Source: Megalonaias nervosa
Lineage: Eukaryota; Mollusca; Bivalvia; Unionida; Unionidae
Direction: 5' to 3'
NCBI GenBank assembly: GCA_016617855.1
Contig: JAECUM010093605.1
Span: forward strand, 1-64,000
DNA: 64,000 nt
Made by a program: the position numbers and the translations under genes. The notes under the pieces were generated by a model. The model ran no database searches. It was not told the origin of the DNA and saw only the letters and a program-made list of their open reading frames with translations. Of the stretch, positions 11,693-25,499 are shown one piece after another (within the stretch, counting starts at the first letter, position 1; each line of letters starts with the position of its first letter).

Positions 11693-12150
11693 GCTTAGTT
11701 CTAGTTATATTTATGTCTTAAGGCAGGTAACAATGAGCCAACTAACGGAGCGCTCCACAATATAGTGGGGGGGGGGGACTCTACCTAGACCACCAACACG
11801 TTATTCTCCACCAGTCGTACATTATTTTCTCTCATTACTGGTCACCCACACTAAGCATGTATTCGTGCTTTCATGAGTTAATTCATAAACATCCAGTTAT
11901 CCAGTTCATTCATCCATTATGGACTTATTTGGTCCACCATTTTCGTTTAACTTCATCCATCCACGAGACTTTGCCATGGCACCAGGTGTAATTAGTGTTA
12001 GATTCAGTGTAATTTTTAACACTAATTTCTCATTTAATTTTTTTATTCATCCAATGTCTTGTCGTCATTCACCTTACAAGATTGGGTGTAGTATACACAT
12101 TGCTGCACTATAGAGTATTTGCTTAGACATATAGTAATTTATTATTTGTA
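11693..12150. other. non-coding, probably LINE 5' region
   Basis: It contains a poly-G tract near 11,767-11,777 and ATTCATCCA-type repeated words, with no supported gene. It may belong to the LINE that follows, but no boundary is visible. Confidence 0.35.
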
Positions 12151-12179
12151 GTATTTAATACGTTTTTGCAATGAAAAGA

Positions 12180-13680
12180 AGGCAGCTAGCACGGAAACAG
12201 AAGAGACGCAAGGACAAACGTTCCCCCTAGCATATCGTCAGGCGGGGGTAGGGTGTGGAAACTTAACAATCTGCTGCTAGAAGAGCAGGAACATGTAACA
12301 AAACTAACGGAAATGATAAAAGAGCTCACGGAAAAAGAGAGTGTTAATATTATATAGGAATGGGAAAATCTCAAAAAAGAAATAAGACGAATAAGCAAGA
12401 TATTTGGGAAAATTAAAAGCCTCCAAATGAGGGCTGCAAACAAAGATTAACATTAAAGCTAGCACTGAAGAAAAAGAACATGCCAAGAAAACAAATGAAA
12501 CAAATACTAACATATGAAACAAAGGATGCAATAATAAGAGCAGGGAAATTCTCCCTACTAAACAACCAAACGGATTTATGAGAGATTAGAAATAAATGAG
12601 GGTGCGCGGGCGGAAAAAAATTGCAAACGTTACAAAAAGATAGCAAGATACTAAGGGATAAAGACTCGATAATGAAAGAAATCCATATGTATTACCGAAA
12701 TTTATATACTTCACAATTCATTGAACAAAGTGAAATAGAAATATATTGCAATTGTATCAATTTTAAACAAATATCGAGTGATTCCAAATTATACTGTGAT
12801 CGCCTAATAAAGGGAGAAGAAATTAAGGAAACAATACATGAGCTAAATAAAGAGAAGTCACCTGCGAGTGACGACATCACGACATATTTTTATATAAAAT
12901 TCTGTGAGCAACTCGCAATGGTTTTACACTATGTGTACAATAATTTATACTTTTTTTTAAAAAAGCCATAATGACAAAAACTATGAAAATAGGGATACTT
13001 ACTTTAATCTTTAAAGGTAAAGGGGATAAAGATGAAGTTAAAAATTGGAGACCCATAACATTATTAAACAGTAATGAAAACAAATTTTCATCAACAATCT
13101 ATCAAACAGAATCAAAACCAGTATGGGGAACATTAATAATACTAATCAGGAGCAGGAATATATTAAGCTATAGTTTGACAAATGAAAACAGTGATAGATT
13201 ATTTAGAATAGAAGGGAGAAAATGGGTTACTGATCCTGTTCGACTAGTAAAAAGCATTCGATAGAATCGAACATGGAGTCATTAAAAATTATTGCTCAAA
13301 CATGGCTTCGGGGTATACTTTCGTACATGGATTAATATTATATATAATGATATCAATTTGAACGTTATAGTTATCGGGGCAAAAACCACAAAAATCAAAA
13401 GTAAAAGATCAGTGAGACAGTGCTGCCCTCTCTCAATGCTGCTTTGTTTTAGTTATTGAAGTTTTAAGTAAGAAATTAATAACAATCGGAATATTCAAAG
13501 CATTAAGATACAAAATTTGACGTATGAGCTGAAAATGTTACAACATGAGGATGATTGCACGAATTTCATACTCTTTTAAGCATTTAGAAAACTAATTTGG
13601 TAACTTTGGTAAAGCATCTGGATCCAAACTGAACCATTCAAAGACAGAAATATTACTGACTTGGAACTGGAGGGGTAATT
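12180..13680 (+). mobile_element. decayed LINE with L1/Tx1-type reverse transcriptase
   Basis: Two consecutive open pieces, 12,621-12,968 and 12,971-13,264, carry the segment before the fingers (ELNKEKSPASDDI) and the fingers/palm entry (LIFKGKGDKDEVKNWRPITLLN), a hallmark of non-LTR retrotransposon RTs. Further decayed frames follow: a VRQCCPLSML segment near 13,415 (normally RQGCPLS) and HEDDCT near 13,545 where the catalytic YADD box should be. An upstream Lys/Glu-rich coil (12,270-12,440) suits the linker after the endonuclease. Frameshifts and a lost catalytic motif make it inactive. Such LINEs supply the machinery that spreads SINEs. Confidence 0.8.
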
Positions 13681-14999
13681 CAAAATAGTTGTCATCCAGG
13701 CAGTTTTAGATATATTTTACTTGCCTTGAACCAACGTGACTACTGCTATAAGTGGCTAGCTCTGCTTCCTAGCTGACTATTGATATTTCACCGGCTACAT
13801 ACCGTGCAGCGACAGGGAACAGAAGCGTAGGGAAGGAGGACAAGACCACTGGGGCAGAAACAGGTGTGGGGTCGCGCCCACTAGGGGCCAGCGGTAATGC
13901 CACCTCTCACTGCCATATGTCAATCCCAGGCAAGCCTAGCTATCTTTATTTTTAGTTTTTATTATTTTTAGATAAGCTGCTGAATAAATATAGACAGCTC
14001 TTAAAAATATGTGACCCTTTTAAACAAGTCCAAACATGTACACGAATATAGCAATACAAAACATTATAGCACCATACATATAGCAAACACTGGACTAACA
14101 TTGATCCCTGACAGGGATCACTAGTTAAAGAACCAAGGTAAGGAAACTAACCCAGGGAGTACAAACCTTTATGTAACAAATAGGGGTTAGGGCAGAAAAA
14201 AATCATTAAAAATGAATAAACTTTTGTCAAAGGAAAAAGGATCCTCATTTCCCTTAGTTTATATTTCTCTCAAACATTTGTCAAAATTCTTTATGATTTC
14301 TTGATCAAAAACACTACTACAGACTATGGGGGGTAACATACAGACATAAAATCCTTTTTATCTTTCGGATCAAGGAAGTCCTTTCAGAGTTATCCATCTT
14401 AACATAAGTGGAGAGCGGCGAGGGCTCCACAGAAAATAAAAAAATAAAAAATAGATCTATTCTCTGAGCATGTATATCATGTAGTACTGATATGAATACT
14501 TGACACATCCAGATTTCCAATCGTAGCTATAATATCGTAACTAGCTAAATATTTTTCTAAGTCAGCTAGATATAACGTCCAAACCATAAAGCTCCAATAA
14601 CTGTATTGCATAAATAGATATATATTCCATTACCAATCTAATCTCACCCATCCCGGACCCATAATCTGTTCCAAAAATTAAACAAAAACAAAAGATATAA
14701 ATGTGCCTCATGACAGGAAAGTCGGTATATTTGAAAATGTTGAATCTTTATTTTAAATAATGGTAAAATAAAAGCGATAAAACTTTCACTCAAATAAAGC
14801 ATATCTGACTGTGCAATCTCTCAAACTACACTCCCACCCCACATCAAACATTGGCTGAAAATGACAGTACTGCATAGGAACACTTTAAACAAACTGTTAC
14901 GAGATGGCAGATCTTGTGTGACGTCCTTACTCCATATGGTTTTTGGTTATCGTTATCTAGAAGATGATCGACCACTGTGTTACTGGTCGGATCGAGTAA
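13681..14999. other. intergenic, no gene seen
   Basis: AT-rich sequence with short GC-rich stretches near 13,800-13,920. Open frames here are short, overlap on opposite strands and show no motif. Confidence 0.5.
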
Positions 15000-16200
15000 A
15001 CAATAAAATAAATTATCACATAGCCTGTACACTTCACATATAGCGTGTGCAGTTTAACATTTTTTTCTATAATACCACACGTTAACATATCACTTTATGT
15101 GATTCTGATTAGTCCAAATAAACCCATGAAATTTTTGCGCAGTATTTTCTTTACTGATTGGCTGCGATCGTGGGAATGTTTTCTTTACACAACCTTATGA
15201 AACTTTTTTTTACACTAATACTATGAATATTTTGGCGGCCATTTTTTCAATCGACTGCCCAAAGGGAATTGAGGAAAAAAGGTTACGTGTTTCTGAATAT
15301 GGCGAATTTACGCCATTGGGGCTCGTTATGCCATGTATTATAATGCGCTGAAAAAAAATGGCGTTCAACCCCAAACAACAACGACAAATAAAATTAAGGA
15401 TATATGTCCATTGATAGCGAGCATAAGGGGAGCACATGGGCTCGTTTCGTTGCTTACAGTTATTATTTGATACTATATGTATGATTGATAGTTAAATTGT
15501 AAGCAAAGATACGAGCCCCTGTGGAGGTGAGAGGTGGGCAGTAATCCTGTAACATAGATTTCGCCCGATATAAAAAGTGGTTTAAATGTTAACTTCCATA
15601 AGCAAATAAACTCACCTCTGTTCATGGAAGAATCTAGACATAAACCGGTCTCTCAGATGACAGAAGGTTAGTCTTGACAAACCACAGTATTTTTACGCGG
15701 TAAATTAGCTTAAACGATCTAATGTCTCTTATGTGATACAATTCCCACTGTCTCCTGTTCCGAATCAACTAATGTAAATATCCGGTCACGATTACATTAC
15801 AGTAAATATGGAATTTCTTCATCCGATAACAATCCTTTCATATGAATATCCAACAACTTCAATACTGAATGTGACATACCTTAGGTATCAACATTGTTAC
15901 ATTGATCGTCACCTCAATGAATCAAACTATGTGACGTCACACGGAACTTCAATACACATTCTGTGTTGAGAAACGATGTTCTCCGAGTCAATTGTTCCAT
16001 TCATTCTGAAGAACAAATACTCTTTTCATTCTAATTTATTTTTAAAAAATCTGTTTTTACATTTTATGGGTTATAAAACTGCCAAAAAACAATCGACAAT
16101 AGTTAGGGACTATATTTCTTTCCGCGCAACAAATGAAAGGTACATCATCTTTGTCGAAAGATCGAAATTATTTCTTCTTTCTATCTATTCACATTACAAT
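15000..16200. mobile_element. TIR DNA transposon family, copy A (right end lost)
   Basis: The left end (about 15,020-15,135) contains ACCACACGTTAAC and GTGATTCTGATTAGTCCAAA and matches, in inverted form, the right end of copy B at 22,222-22,330. Internal segments at about 15,180-15,420 and 15,540-15,705 also match copy B. About 400 bp after 15,712 is absent from copy B, and homology resumes near 16,125. No transposase is seen, so this is a non-autonomous family. Confidence 0.7.
15438..15518. repeat. 81 bp foldback MITE nested in copy A
   Basis: Inverted arms GGGCTCGTTTCGTTGCTTAC and GTAAGCAAAGATACGAGCCC flank a short AT-rich centre. The corresponding position in copy B lacks it, so it inserted after the copies diverged. 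Confidence 0.75.
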
Positions 16201-16513
16201 AAAAAAAATTATGTGATAAACATAATCTCAGATGGGTAATGATTTAATATTAAATTTATGAAACTCGTTGAATAATATCCAGCATTAATTCAATATTAAA
16301 TGATTACCGATATGAGATTCTCTATGTATGAAATTAATGAATTAATTAAATTAACAGATATCGGAGCAGAGATATAGAATAGAACCACACATGCCACCGT
16401 ATATAAAGTTTAATCTATTACATACACAAAATGAAATTGAACATGACATTTGAATGATTCACTTTCTCTTTGAAACATAGTTTTGTTACTCCAACAAAAC
16501 CACGTTTTCGGGT

Positions 16514-16528
16514 ATATATATATATATA

Positions 16529-16613
<85 letters not shown>
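16514..16613. repeat. AT microsatellite
   Basis: A long AT run broken once by ACTTAT. Open frames on both strands (repeating Ile-Tyr) are artefacts. Confidence 0.97.
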
Positions 16614-16615
<2 letters not shown>

Positions 16616-18411
16616 CATTGTTTGTTAGTTTTTGTTTTTCTTTATTTCATTATATGCCATTGATAATAATATTTTGGACTTAACCTTGACCAAATTCAAA
16701 TTCATTTTCTACCTGACCTGAATCATTGATTTTTTTTTAATAACACATAGCTAATTTTACTCTGTTAGTATTAGTTAACTATTAGGATTGTTATCTTTGC
16801 CTGAGTCTGGACATTGTGTTTACAGCTTATCCCCTAGGGGTGAAAATCTGAGTCAAAAATCCCCTTGGTATCAGATTGGGGGTCAGACTAATGTTACGTG
16901 TAGGCTCGTACAATTGTAACAAAAGAAAAGAGTGAAGTCAACAAGCTTTGTAAATGTTAACAAAATAATTTATTTCTCTAGAAAACAATGTAAAAATAGG
17001 AAATAGGACTTACGGTTTGTGATTATAATCCAAAAATTAATCCTAAAATTGAAAAATATAAGTCCCATCACCAAACAGTTCTAACTGAATCCAGGTTCGA
17101 ATCTCGATGAAATTCCAATATGGAGGCGATGACGTCAGATGAGACCGTTGTACAAATGGCAACAGATCCTCGATTGAATCACAGTTTATGTTTCCGTTTA
17201 GAATTCCAGAATAAATTTCCACTGAATTTCTTTCTCCCAGAACTTTTATAAATATGAAGCACTTGTTTAGTTTTCTAGAGAATGAATTATTAAATTCCAA
17301 AAAATAAACGAACTTCAAAACAATCTGACATCAACAATTGAAACACCTTGTACCTTCAAGATGTAAACATACGACTGACAAAATTTCACTAAGAATGAGT
17401 ATTAAACCCAACTAAAACATCATTTCAGTCCCGCGTGATGGTCACGTGGTCTCTTAACATCGAACAGCGCAATAAAAAAACTCCAAGTATCACGTATCTA
17501 GAATAGCCCTATCTAAGAATCAAATTCTCACACTGGAAATATAAAAAAAGAAAAGCTGTTTACAATTTAGTTAACACGTGGGCCGAAATGACCTTGGTAA
17601 TAGCCAATCGTTTTAACTCGATGTTTACAAGATCTATGAACCAGGGTGAGCTAAAAATAGTGCTAATGTAATACCTTTTACGTTCTATTCAGGTCAAAAC
17701 AGAGACTAAATTTAATGGGAAAATATCAAATCCAGTAAAAATTATCATTACAATAAAATGTAATGAAACAAAAATAAAATAAAAAAGAATTCTAAAACTA
17801 ATACACAAGCAATTTAAGTACATATACGTAACACTGAATAAAAAAAATTGTGTTATCAAAACGGGGGGGCGGGGTCAAATTAAAATGTTGGGGTCCCTGA
17901 AGCACAAACGAGGGTAAAGGGAAACACTGGTGTTTACCATGTTCTTTACTATAATTTTAGTAACAGACTTCTAATTATAACTAAGATTTTATCTTGTAAC
18001 CATTTTGAACATTCCAGAATGAAATATTCCATTAGGTAATGATTTTATTTTAGAAAATGTTAACTGTGACCTGAAGTCAAGTAGAGTACTATATAATCTT
18101 CTTACTGGAAAAATTATTTATTCGTGCTTTAAGATTTGAGCAGAATCAGTTGTGTTCTTGTTGTGTCACTTGTGTCATTTGGGCTGTAATTTATTCAAAT
18201 TATTTAATTCAATTTATACTGGAATCTTGGAAATATAGACTTGGATTTATAGTGAAATTTCAAATAAGGATATATTGTTGAATTGTAGCATTGTGATTTT
18301 AAAAAGACTGTTGGCATACGACTAAAACACGCGCCACCACATGCACATCAAAACAGCCAGAGTTGGATTATTTATTTTGGAATATCACTGAAGTTTATCA
18401 GGCGAAATTCA

Positions 18412-18412
<1 letters not shown>
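16614..18412. other. intergenic, no supported gene
   Basis: A 91-codon minus-strand open frame (17,043-17,318) shows no recognisable domain and no splice or promoter support. Around 16,880-16,920 a TGTTAC...GTAACA inverted word occurs. I cannot assign the stretch. Confidence 0.45.
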
Positions 18413-18465
<53 letters not shown>

Positions 18466-18466
18466 G
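18413..18466. repeat. GATA microsatellite
   Basis: About 13 tandem GATA units. Confidence 0.95.
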
Positions 18467-18493
18467 AAAAATATCATGGCTTTTAAAGTGATG

Positions 18494-18560
18494 ATATAAA
18501 GCAATTTGATATACCAATACCAGTGGTATATCAAATTGTGATCCGCCCATAGCGCATTAA
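18494..18560. repeat. palindromic repeat: intact (empty) form of the viral target site
   Basis: It contains TTTGATATACCAATACCAGTGGTATATCAAA as two arms around a short centre, flanked by ATAAAGCAA on one side and GTGATCCGCCCAT on the other. In reverse complement, the same repeat is found cut in two at the ends of the viral element: the GGGCGGATC side plus palindrome at 25,160-25,219, and the TCAAATTGCTTTATA side at 37,188-37,202. Confidence 0.85.
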
Positions 18561-18737
18561 TAGGCATATATAAATATTGTTTCAACATTATATTTCAACA
18601 GTAGGCTAACGCTTCTATATTCCCCCAAAATCTGTGATGAATTTCCAATGATTAATGATCAGCGTTGTAATAAAATAACGAAAAAATAGTAATAATCCCC
18701 GTCTTCTAAATTAAACATGGTGTAGAATTTAATCAAA

Positions 18738-18742
<5 letters not shown>

Positions 18743-18813
<71 letters not shown>
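18743..18813. repeat. CT microsatellite
   Basis: A near-perfect CT run. A second one of similar length lies at 19,268-19,340. Confidence 0.97.
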
Positions 18814-18815
<2 letters not shown>

Positions 18816-19264
18816 GCATACGGAAGGTAATACCGGGATGTGGAATGAGAGAAAAGAAAAGAAACTGAACTTGTACTAAATGACCTACAAAAGCCTGGGA
18901 CTTCGTAACGGTTAGATGTCAACATTCCATGAGATTTTAATACAGAGTTCACCGTACCAATGATACAAAGCTGCAATAGCCTGTCAATATTTGTACGGTA
19001 TCTTTATATGTAATATGAATATACATAGTGTAATCCATTTAATGCTTTGTTTATTTTTATTTCTTTCTTCATGTTTTATAAAACCTATTAATAAGAGTCT
19101 AAAAACATACTATTTAATATTAAAATGTCAGAAGACGCCCTACCCCTCCCTCATCCGTTCTCTAACACTTTGTGAGGTGGTCAAGCTGTAGACTAATCGA
19201 CCAATAAAGAAACATTAGGATTATCAATGAATAAATGCCTTCATGGTAAGTCTCCAGAACCCCA

Positions 19265-19342
<78 letters not shown>

Positions 19343-19863
19343 ACCTTCGTAGAAAGATACCAGCGAAAATCCGTTAAAAAAAAAAACGAGCGTGGCGGAT
19401 TTTCATCTGTATAATGCGATGATGTCATTGGACCTATGAATGTTGGAAATAAAACGTTGTCACACGTAGCAACCGAAAAGGGAAAGTTATAAATGGTTGA
19501 TAGAAACAACTGTATGGTTGGTAGCAGTGTTAATTAAATTATAATAACGATTTAAATGAACTGTAAATACATTTAAATGCTTGAATTACTTGTTACCAGT
19601 TCCTCTTTTTGCTTAGTTTATATTTCAATACACAGTTGCTTGTTGTCAATCTTACCTGCTTTGAAAATGCAAGTATATGTATTTGTATATGATATAAATA
19701 AAATATATGTACAATATGTACGCTGTATCTTTAATATAATACTCATTGTATAAATATTTCATTAAAGGGAAACCCGGCAAGCCTCGCATCCTTTTAATGA
19801 AAAATTTACACATCTCGTGGTATATCAGTGATACAATGATAAAACGTACATACTCATATGGCG
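18814..19863. other. intergenic with a second CT microsatellite
   Basis: A CT run occupies about 19,268-19,340. The rest is AT-rich sequence without a supported gene; the open frame through the CT run is an Arg/Glu artefact. Confidence 0.6.
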
Positions 19864-21181
<1,318 letters not shown>

Positions 21182-21350
21182 CTTAGGTAGAATAAGAAAA
21201 TGAACATATAATAAAAAGGTTACTGCATTTGTATAGGAAAATATGAAATTGTTTTGTCCGATGGATATACTGCACTCCCAATGTCGTACAGTATATCCAT
21301 CCGAAAAAGAACCTCGTTCATATTTTCCCATACAAATACAGTAACCTATA

Positions 21351-22282
21351 ATTACCACACGTTAACTTTATGTGATTCTGATTGGTCCAAATAAACCCAT
21401 TAAATACCTGCACTGTATTCTCTTTACTGACTGGCTGCAATCGTAAGAAAATTTTCTTTAGCCCACCTCAAGGAGCTTTTTCGTTTTACTAATACTATGA
21501 ATAATTTGGTGGCCATTTTTCGAATCCACTTCCAAAAGGAACCGAAAAGAGAAGATAACGACTTTCTGAATATGGCTAATTTACCCCACTGGGGCCCGTT
21601 ATGCCATGTATTATCATGCGTTAAAAAATATCTCGTTAAACCCCATACAAGAACAGGAACAACAAAAACAACAAATAAAATTAAGGGTATTGGTACATTG
21701 ATAGCGTGCATGAGGGGAGGGATAGGCAGTAGTTGTTGTTGTTGGGCTTAACGCCATTTTTCAGCACACGATAGGCTATACATGGCGGCCAGTATTAATG
21801 GTGGAGGAAGAAACCGGGAAATCCCCGGAAAGAACCACCGACCCACGAGAAGCTACTGGCAAGCTTTCTCACATATCTACATTAGCCGAATCCTAGACTC
21901 GAACCCACGCAGACAGAGGTGAGATGGCAGTGATCCGTAACGGAGAGCGCTTTAGACCACTCGGCCACTTGGGGCCCCGGGATGGGCAGTAATCCAGTAA
22001 TAAAGAATCTGACCTAGATAAAAAGTAGTTTAAATGTTAACTTCTAGAAGCCAAAAAAAACACCTCTTTTCGAATAAAAGTGTTGCCATAATCGGCCTCT
22101 CAAATGACACAACGTTAGCCTTGACAAACCACAGTATTTTTACGCGGTAAAATGAAAAGTATATCATCTGAGTCAGAATGAGCGAAATTATTTTTTCTTA
22201 TTTTTCTCTATTTCAAGAATTTCATGGGTTTATTTGGACCAATCAGAATCACATAAAGTGATGTGTTAACGTGTGGTAATAT
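21351..22282. mobile_element. TIR DNA transposon family, copy B, with nested SINE
   Basis: The left end (ATTACCACACGTTAAC, then GTGATTCTGATTGGTCC) is the inverted repeat of the right end (GGACCAATCAGAATCACATAAAG, then GTTAACGTGTGGTAAT). The arms are about 50-60 bp here. Homology with copy A continues inside and, on the right, beyond the arm to about 22,330. Without the SINE the element is about 680 bp. No transposase is encoded. Confidence 0.8.
21732..21978 (-). mobile_element. tRNA-derived SINE with AAC-repeat tail and target duplication
   Basis: On the minus strand the head reads like a Ser/Leu tRNA (AAGTGGCCGAGTGGTCTAAA as A box, GTGGGTTCGAGTC as B box). The body follows, and the 3' tail is AAGCCCAACAACAACAACT. 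A 13 bp near-perfect target duplication flanks it: GGGATAGGCAGTA at 21,719 and GGGATGGGCAGTA at 21,979. The tail form resembles mollusc SINEs, which supports the host assignment. It is not a functional tRNA gene. Confidence 0.85.
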
Positions 22283-22337
22283 ACAAAATATTAAACTACA
22301 CACGCTGTGTGTAAAGTCTACTAACTATTGCCACGCG

Positions 22338-22460
22338 CATATATATATATACCTATATATATATATATATATATATACTTACAACGCCGCCACTTATATA
22401 TATAACTATATATATATATATATATGGAGAGAGACAGACAGACAGACAGAGAGAGAGAGA
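22338..22460. repeat. AT, GACA and GA microsatellites
   Basis: Broken AT runs followed by GACA and GA tracts. The open frames on both strands are low-complexity artefacts. Confidence 0.9.
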
Positions 22461-23492
22461 ATATGCGCGCTTGGCCCTTTGAACGGAGTTAAGATTGACT
22501 ACAGGCAACTGTGTATTGACCGAGTGAACAAACTCCTCACGTCCCTGCCGAGTGTGTTCGCTACAAAATGTAGTTCTGTGCCTTTTGTGGCAATTCACAA
22601 TCACTTTACATATTGATAAGTTGATTGTTTTCATTTTTAGTTTCTGTTAGAATTCATACTGATTAAATCAATGTAAGAACACTTATGATTTAAACATGAA
22701 AGATGGTTTTATTGAAGAGAGTAGAACACTATAAACACATGGTTAGGTTCTTGAACATTGAACGCTCAGCCATTTACGCATCGACGCATGGAAAATAGTG
22801 TGAAATAGAAACTAAGAGGTAATTAAAATATTATAATATGTTTAAAGTTGATCAAAGTCATTATTCTGCTTTACTTAAGATTACTACCGACCATAATGTT
22901 TTCTCTCTTTCTCTCTCTCTCTCCTTTGGTCGGTTTGACATCCGTTGTCTTGCTACGATGGTCCAACAACAACAAGAACAATAACAAAGCATTAAATATC
23001 TTAAATTATGTGTGCGTATAGTGTCGACAGGCTATTGCAACTTTGTAACATTTATGATATAAACACTGTATATAAATTGCAAGGAAACCGTACACATACG
23101 GTTACGACTAACCATATTCTTGTAGGTTACTTGGTGTAAGTTTAGTTTTAAGGTTTTCATCCAGCAAAAAAAAAAAAAATCCTTTTTCTCTCTCACTCCA
23201 GATTTTTGCGTATTTTGTCCCTTATGCATGAGACGGGAGGAGGGAACGGAAAGCAGAAAGGATTGCGATGAAATTGTGTACCATGTTAAATTCATTTAGA
23301 AAACGGGACTATTAATACTGTTACGAATTGTACATGAATACAAATATATTAATTTCACGTCCAGATGGGTATTCTGAGACTATGTTAAGTAAGCTGTTTT
23401 ACCAAAGAATGTTCTGTATGATTTATATTATGTACAATGATCGATGTATTTTACGATGTCCGCCATCTTTGTTTTGGAGGCGATTCATGTAT
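22461..23492. other. intergenic, no gene seen
   Basis: A CT tract near 22,905-22,923 and an A tract near 23,167-23,179 are the only marked structures. Confidence 0.5.
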
Positions 23493-23845
23493 TGGAGCAC
23501 AGAAGTCTGACGTTTTATGAACAAAGTACGACGAAATTTCTGACAACTTGAAATCACCTCCATTCAAAAGAAAATAAAGGTTAATTCGCCGGATTGGATT
23601 CATGCAATGGTCATCCGAGAGTTATGCGTTGGTACGTTACTGTCTTTTGAATGGATATGTGTAGGTTTTCAGTCTCCTTGTGATTCTGAAGCGATAAAAG
23701 ACGTGTGAGAAAAGTCGAATCGAGCGGAGGGTTGGGGTCACGCTTGCACTCCTTGTGTTCATTTATAGTACCGATAAGGTGATTTCATGTTGTCAGAAAT
23801 TTCGTCGTACTTTGTTGATAAAATGTCAGACTCCTGTGATTGGAG
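23493..23845. mobile_element. MITE with about 60 bp inverted ends
   Basis: The left arm (about 23,499-23,559) and right arm (about 23,777-23,838) are inverted copies. The shared core is ACAAAGTACGACGAAATTTC, flanked by GTCTGAC and GAAATCACCT. About 220 bp between the arms carries no coding sequence. Confidence 0.82.
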
Positions 23846-25150
23846 GCCACTCTGATTATCATTATGCGGTGTATACAAGCATTATTGAACACCAATAAAC
23901 CGTCGATATCACTAGATTTCACGTAAAATAAGTTATGCTCAACAATAAAATAATGCACTTAGCATCTCCTGCAAGGATAACGCATCCGGATAGTGTATGT
24001 TCTAATTTTCCCGCACCAACAACTCATTTGGAGGCCAATGTTTACTGTTATACGTCTGACACAATCAGTTTAGTGTTTGGTCATATATGTGTAGTTAAGA
24101 GTGTAATAATATAATTAGCATTCAATACTTGGCTTGAATATCAATATTTTAACGATATCTAATATTTATTGTGTCTTAAATACCTGTTAGCAATATGTAC
24201 TATTTTGGCGGAGTGTTGCACTGTGTAGTGCAACCGAAGGTTATAAATATGGGTGTCGTGCACACCAGTCAGTTTCCCTACAACTGGCATCGGGAATGTA
24301 TGCAAATGTAATACATAATGTATAATCGGCTTCCAAAAGTGATAGGGAATGTTATCATTCTCTAAATAGAAATTAATTGAAAGTAATCAAATTAGAAAAT
24401 ATACATTCGTTTCTGCAATATAAATATTTAGTAAATTTCGGTACCAAGGAAAATCAAAGCCAAAGATATAGCGTTGAGTACTTTTACGTAGGGATATAGG
24501 GCCTCCATAACGCTGTTTCAAGTACATTTGTATGACTATATTTTTATCGTAACAGAAATGGTCATCCGTTTTGCATATTAATTCTATTTATTTGAATCCG
24601 TTTGTTATTAGGATTTTAATGTTACCCCTTATATTGATCGATATTGTTATTTAATACAAATTGTTGAGACGTTTGGTTATATGTACATTCTGTTATATTA
24701 ATTTATTTATTGACTAGAAAGAGACTATGTAAATTCTGTTATATTGATTTATTTGTTTACATTTGAAGACTAGAATAAATTTTCTATCTTTCTCATTCAG
24801 ATTGTATGTTGCTTATATACTTAGATAAATAATTTCCTCACATATAAGCAGCTAGTATAAGAAGCCATTATTTCTACAGGGATGTCATCTGTTATCAGAC
24901 TACAGTCTATATACTACCAGTACATTATAATATTGCAAGTAATTCAAGGTCTCAATTTAAGGATTGCCGAAGTTCCGAAACAAGAACTAATGCTCTAAAT
25001 GTAAATGAGCTTGCGCCGGGAAATTAAACCGGGATGAGCACGTTACAGTACCTTCTATCGTTATTTTCATACGTCACTAATGATTAATTAGTGAAAATTC
25101 ATCATTCATATACAGGCCTAGAATCAATAGCATACATTTGCAAAAATGTT
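23846..25150. other. intergenic, no gene seen
   Basis: AT-rich. A short direct duplication around 24,680-24,780 shares TTCTGTTATATTRATTTATT. No coding region is supported. Confidence 0.5.
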
Positions 25151-25219
25151 TATATATGCGTGTTATTGCGCCATGGGCGGATCGGAATTTGATATACCAA
25201 TAGTATTGGTATATCAAAT
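25151..25219. repeat. left half of the interrupted target repeat
   Basis: It contains GGGCGGATCGGAATTTGATA and the palindrome ending GGTATATCAAAT. It is the reverse complement of the repeat at 18,494-18,560 up to the insertion point. The viral element starts at the next base. Confidence 0.85.
25214..25219. other. target site duplication, left (TCAAAT)
   Basis: TCAAAT directly precedes the element and is repeated directly after it at 37,188-37,193. The uninterrupted repeat at 18.5 kb contains TCAAAT once, as expected before duplication. Six-base duplications are characteristic of Polinton/Maverick integration. Confidence 0.85.
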
Positions 25220-25469
25220 AACAGCGGGGGGTGGGGGTGGACAGACCATTTTTAGAGCAGTCCATTTTTGAAAATAAAGCTTCCTACAAAAATGAAAATA
25301 CAAGATCAATAACGCTAAATCGAGGTCTCTAACCTGGTTAGCGCATTTTTGTTACTTTTTCTTTTAACGTTTGTATTTTCAAATTTTTATGCGTTCTTGT
25401 TTACCGACACGGGACACTCACTGTTGGTCGTCCCCTCCCTGCTGCTGTAGATAGCGACGTGGTCAGGTG
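25220..25469. repeat. left terminal inverted repeat
   Basis: It pairs with 36,938-37,187. The end is AACAGCGGGGG on the left and, in reverse complement, GCAGCGGGGG on the right. Conserved blocks include GAAAATAAAGCTTCCTAC, TTAGCGCATTTTTGTTA and GACACTCACTGTTGGTCGTC. By eye about 30 of 250 positions differ, mostly transitions, consistent with drift since insertion. Confidence 0.92.
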
Positions 25470-25499
25470 GTGTAATTAAATCATTATTATATCAATAAT

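Noticed and set aside
14844..15043. Paired open frames on both strands
   Set aside because: They lie at the outer end of the TIR transposon family and neither carries a recognisable motif.
16418..16683. Open frames of repeating Ile-Tyr on both strands (also near 2.1-2.4, 19.7-20.0, 21.0-21.4, 22.3-22.6 and 37.2-37.4 kb)
   Set aside because: They are translations of AT, AC or GT microsatellites; no stop codon can occur in such runs, so length means nothing.
17043..17318. 91-codon minus-strand frame as a possible gene
   Set aside because: No recognisable domain, no repeats of it elsewhere in the window and no supporting splice or promoter context.
19162..19509. 115-codon minus-strand frame with an Arg-Glu run
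   Set aside because: The run is a CT microsatellite and the flanks show no motif or splice signals.
21900..21976. tRNA gene on the minus strand (also heads near 6.5, 29.9 and 60.5 kb)
   Set aside because: The A and B boxes are followed by SINE bodies and the 21.7 kb copy has a target duplication, so these are SINE heads, not tRNA genes.
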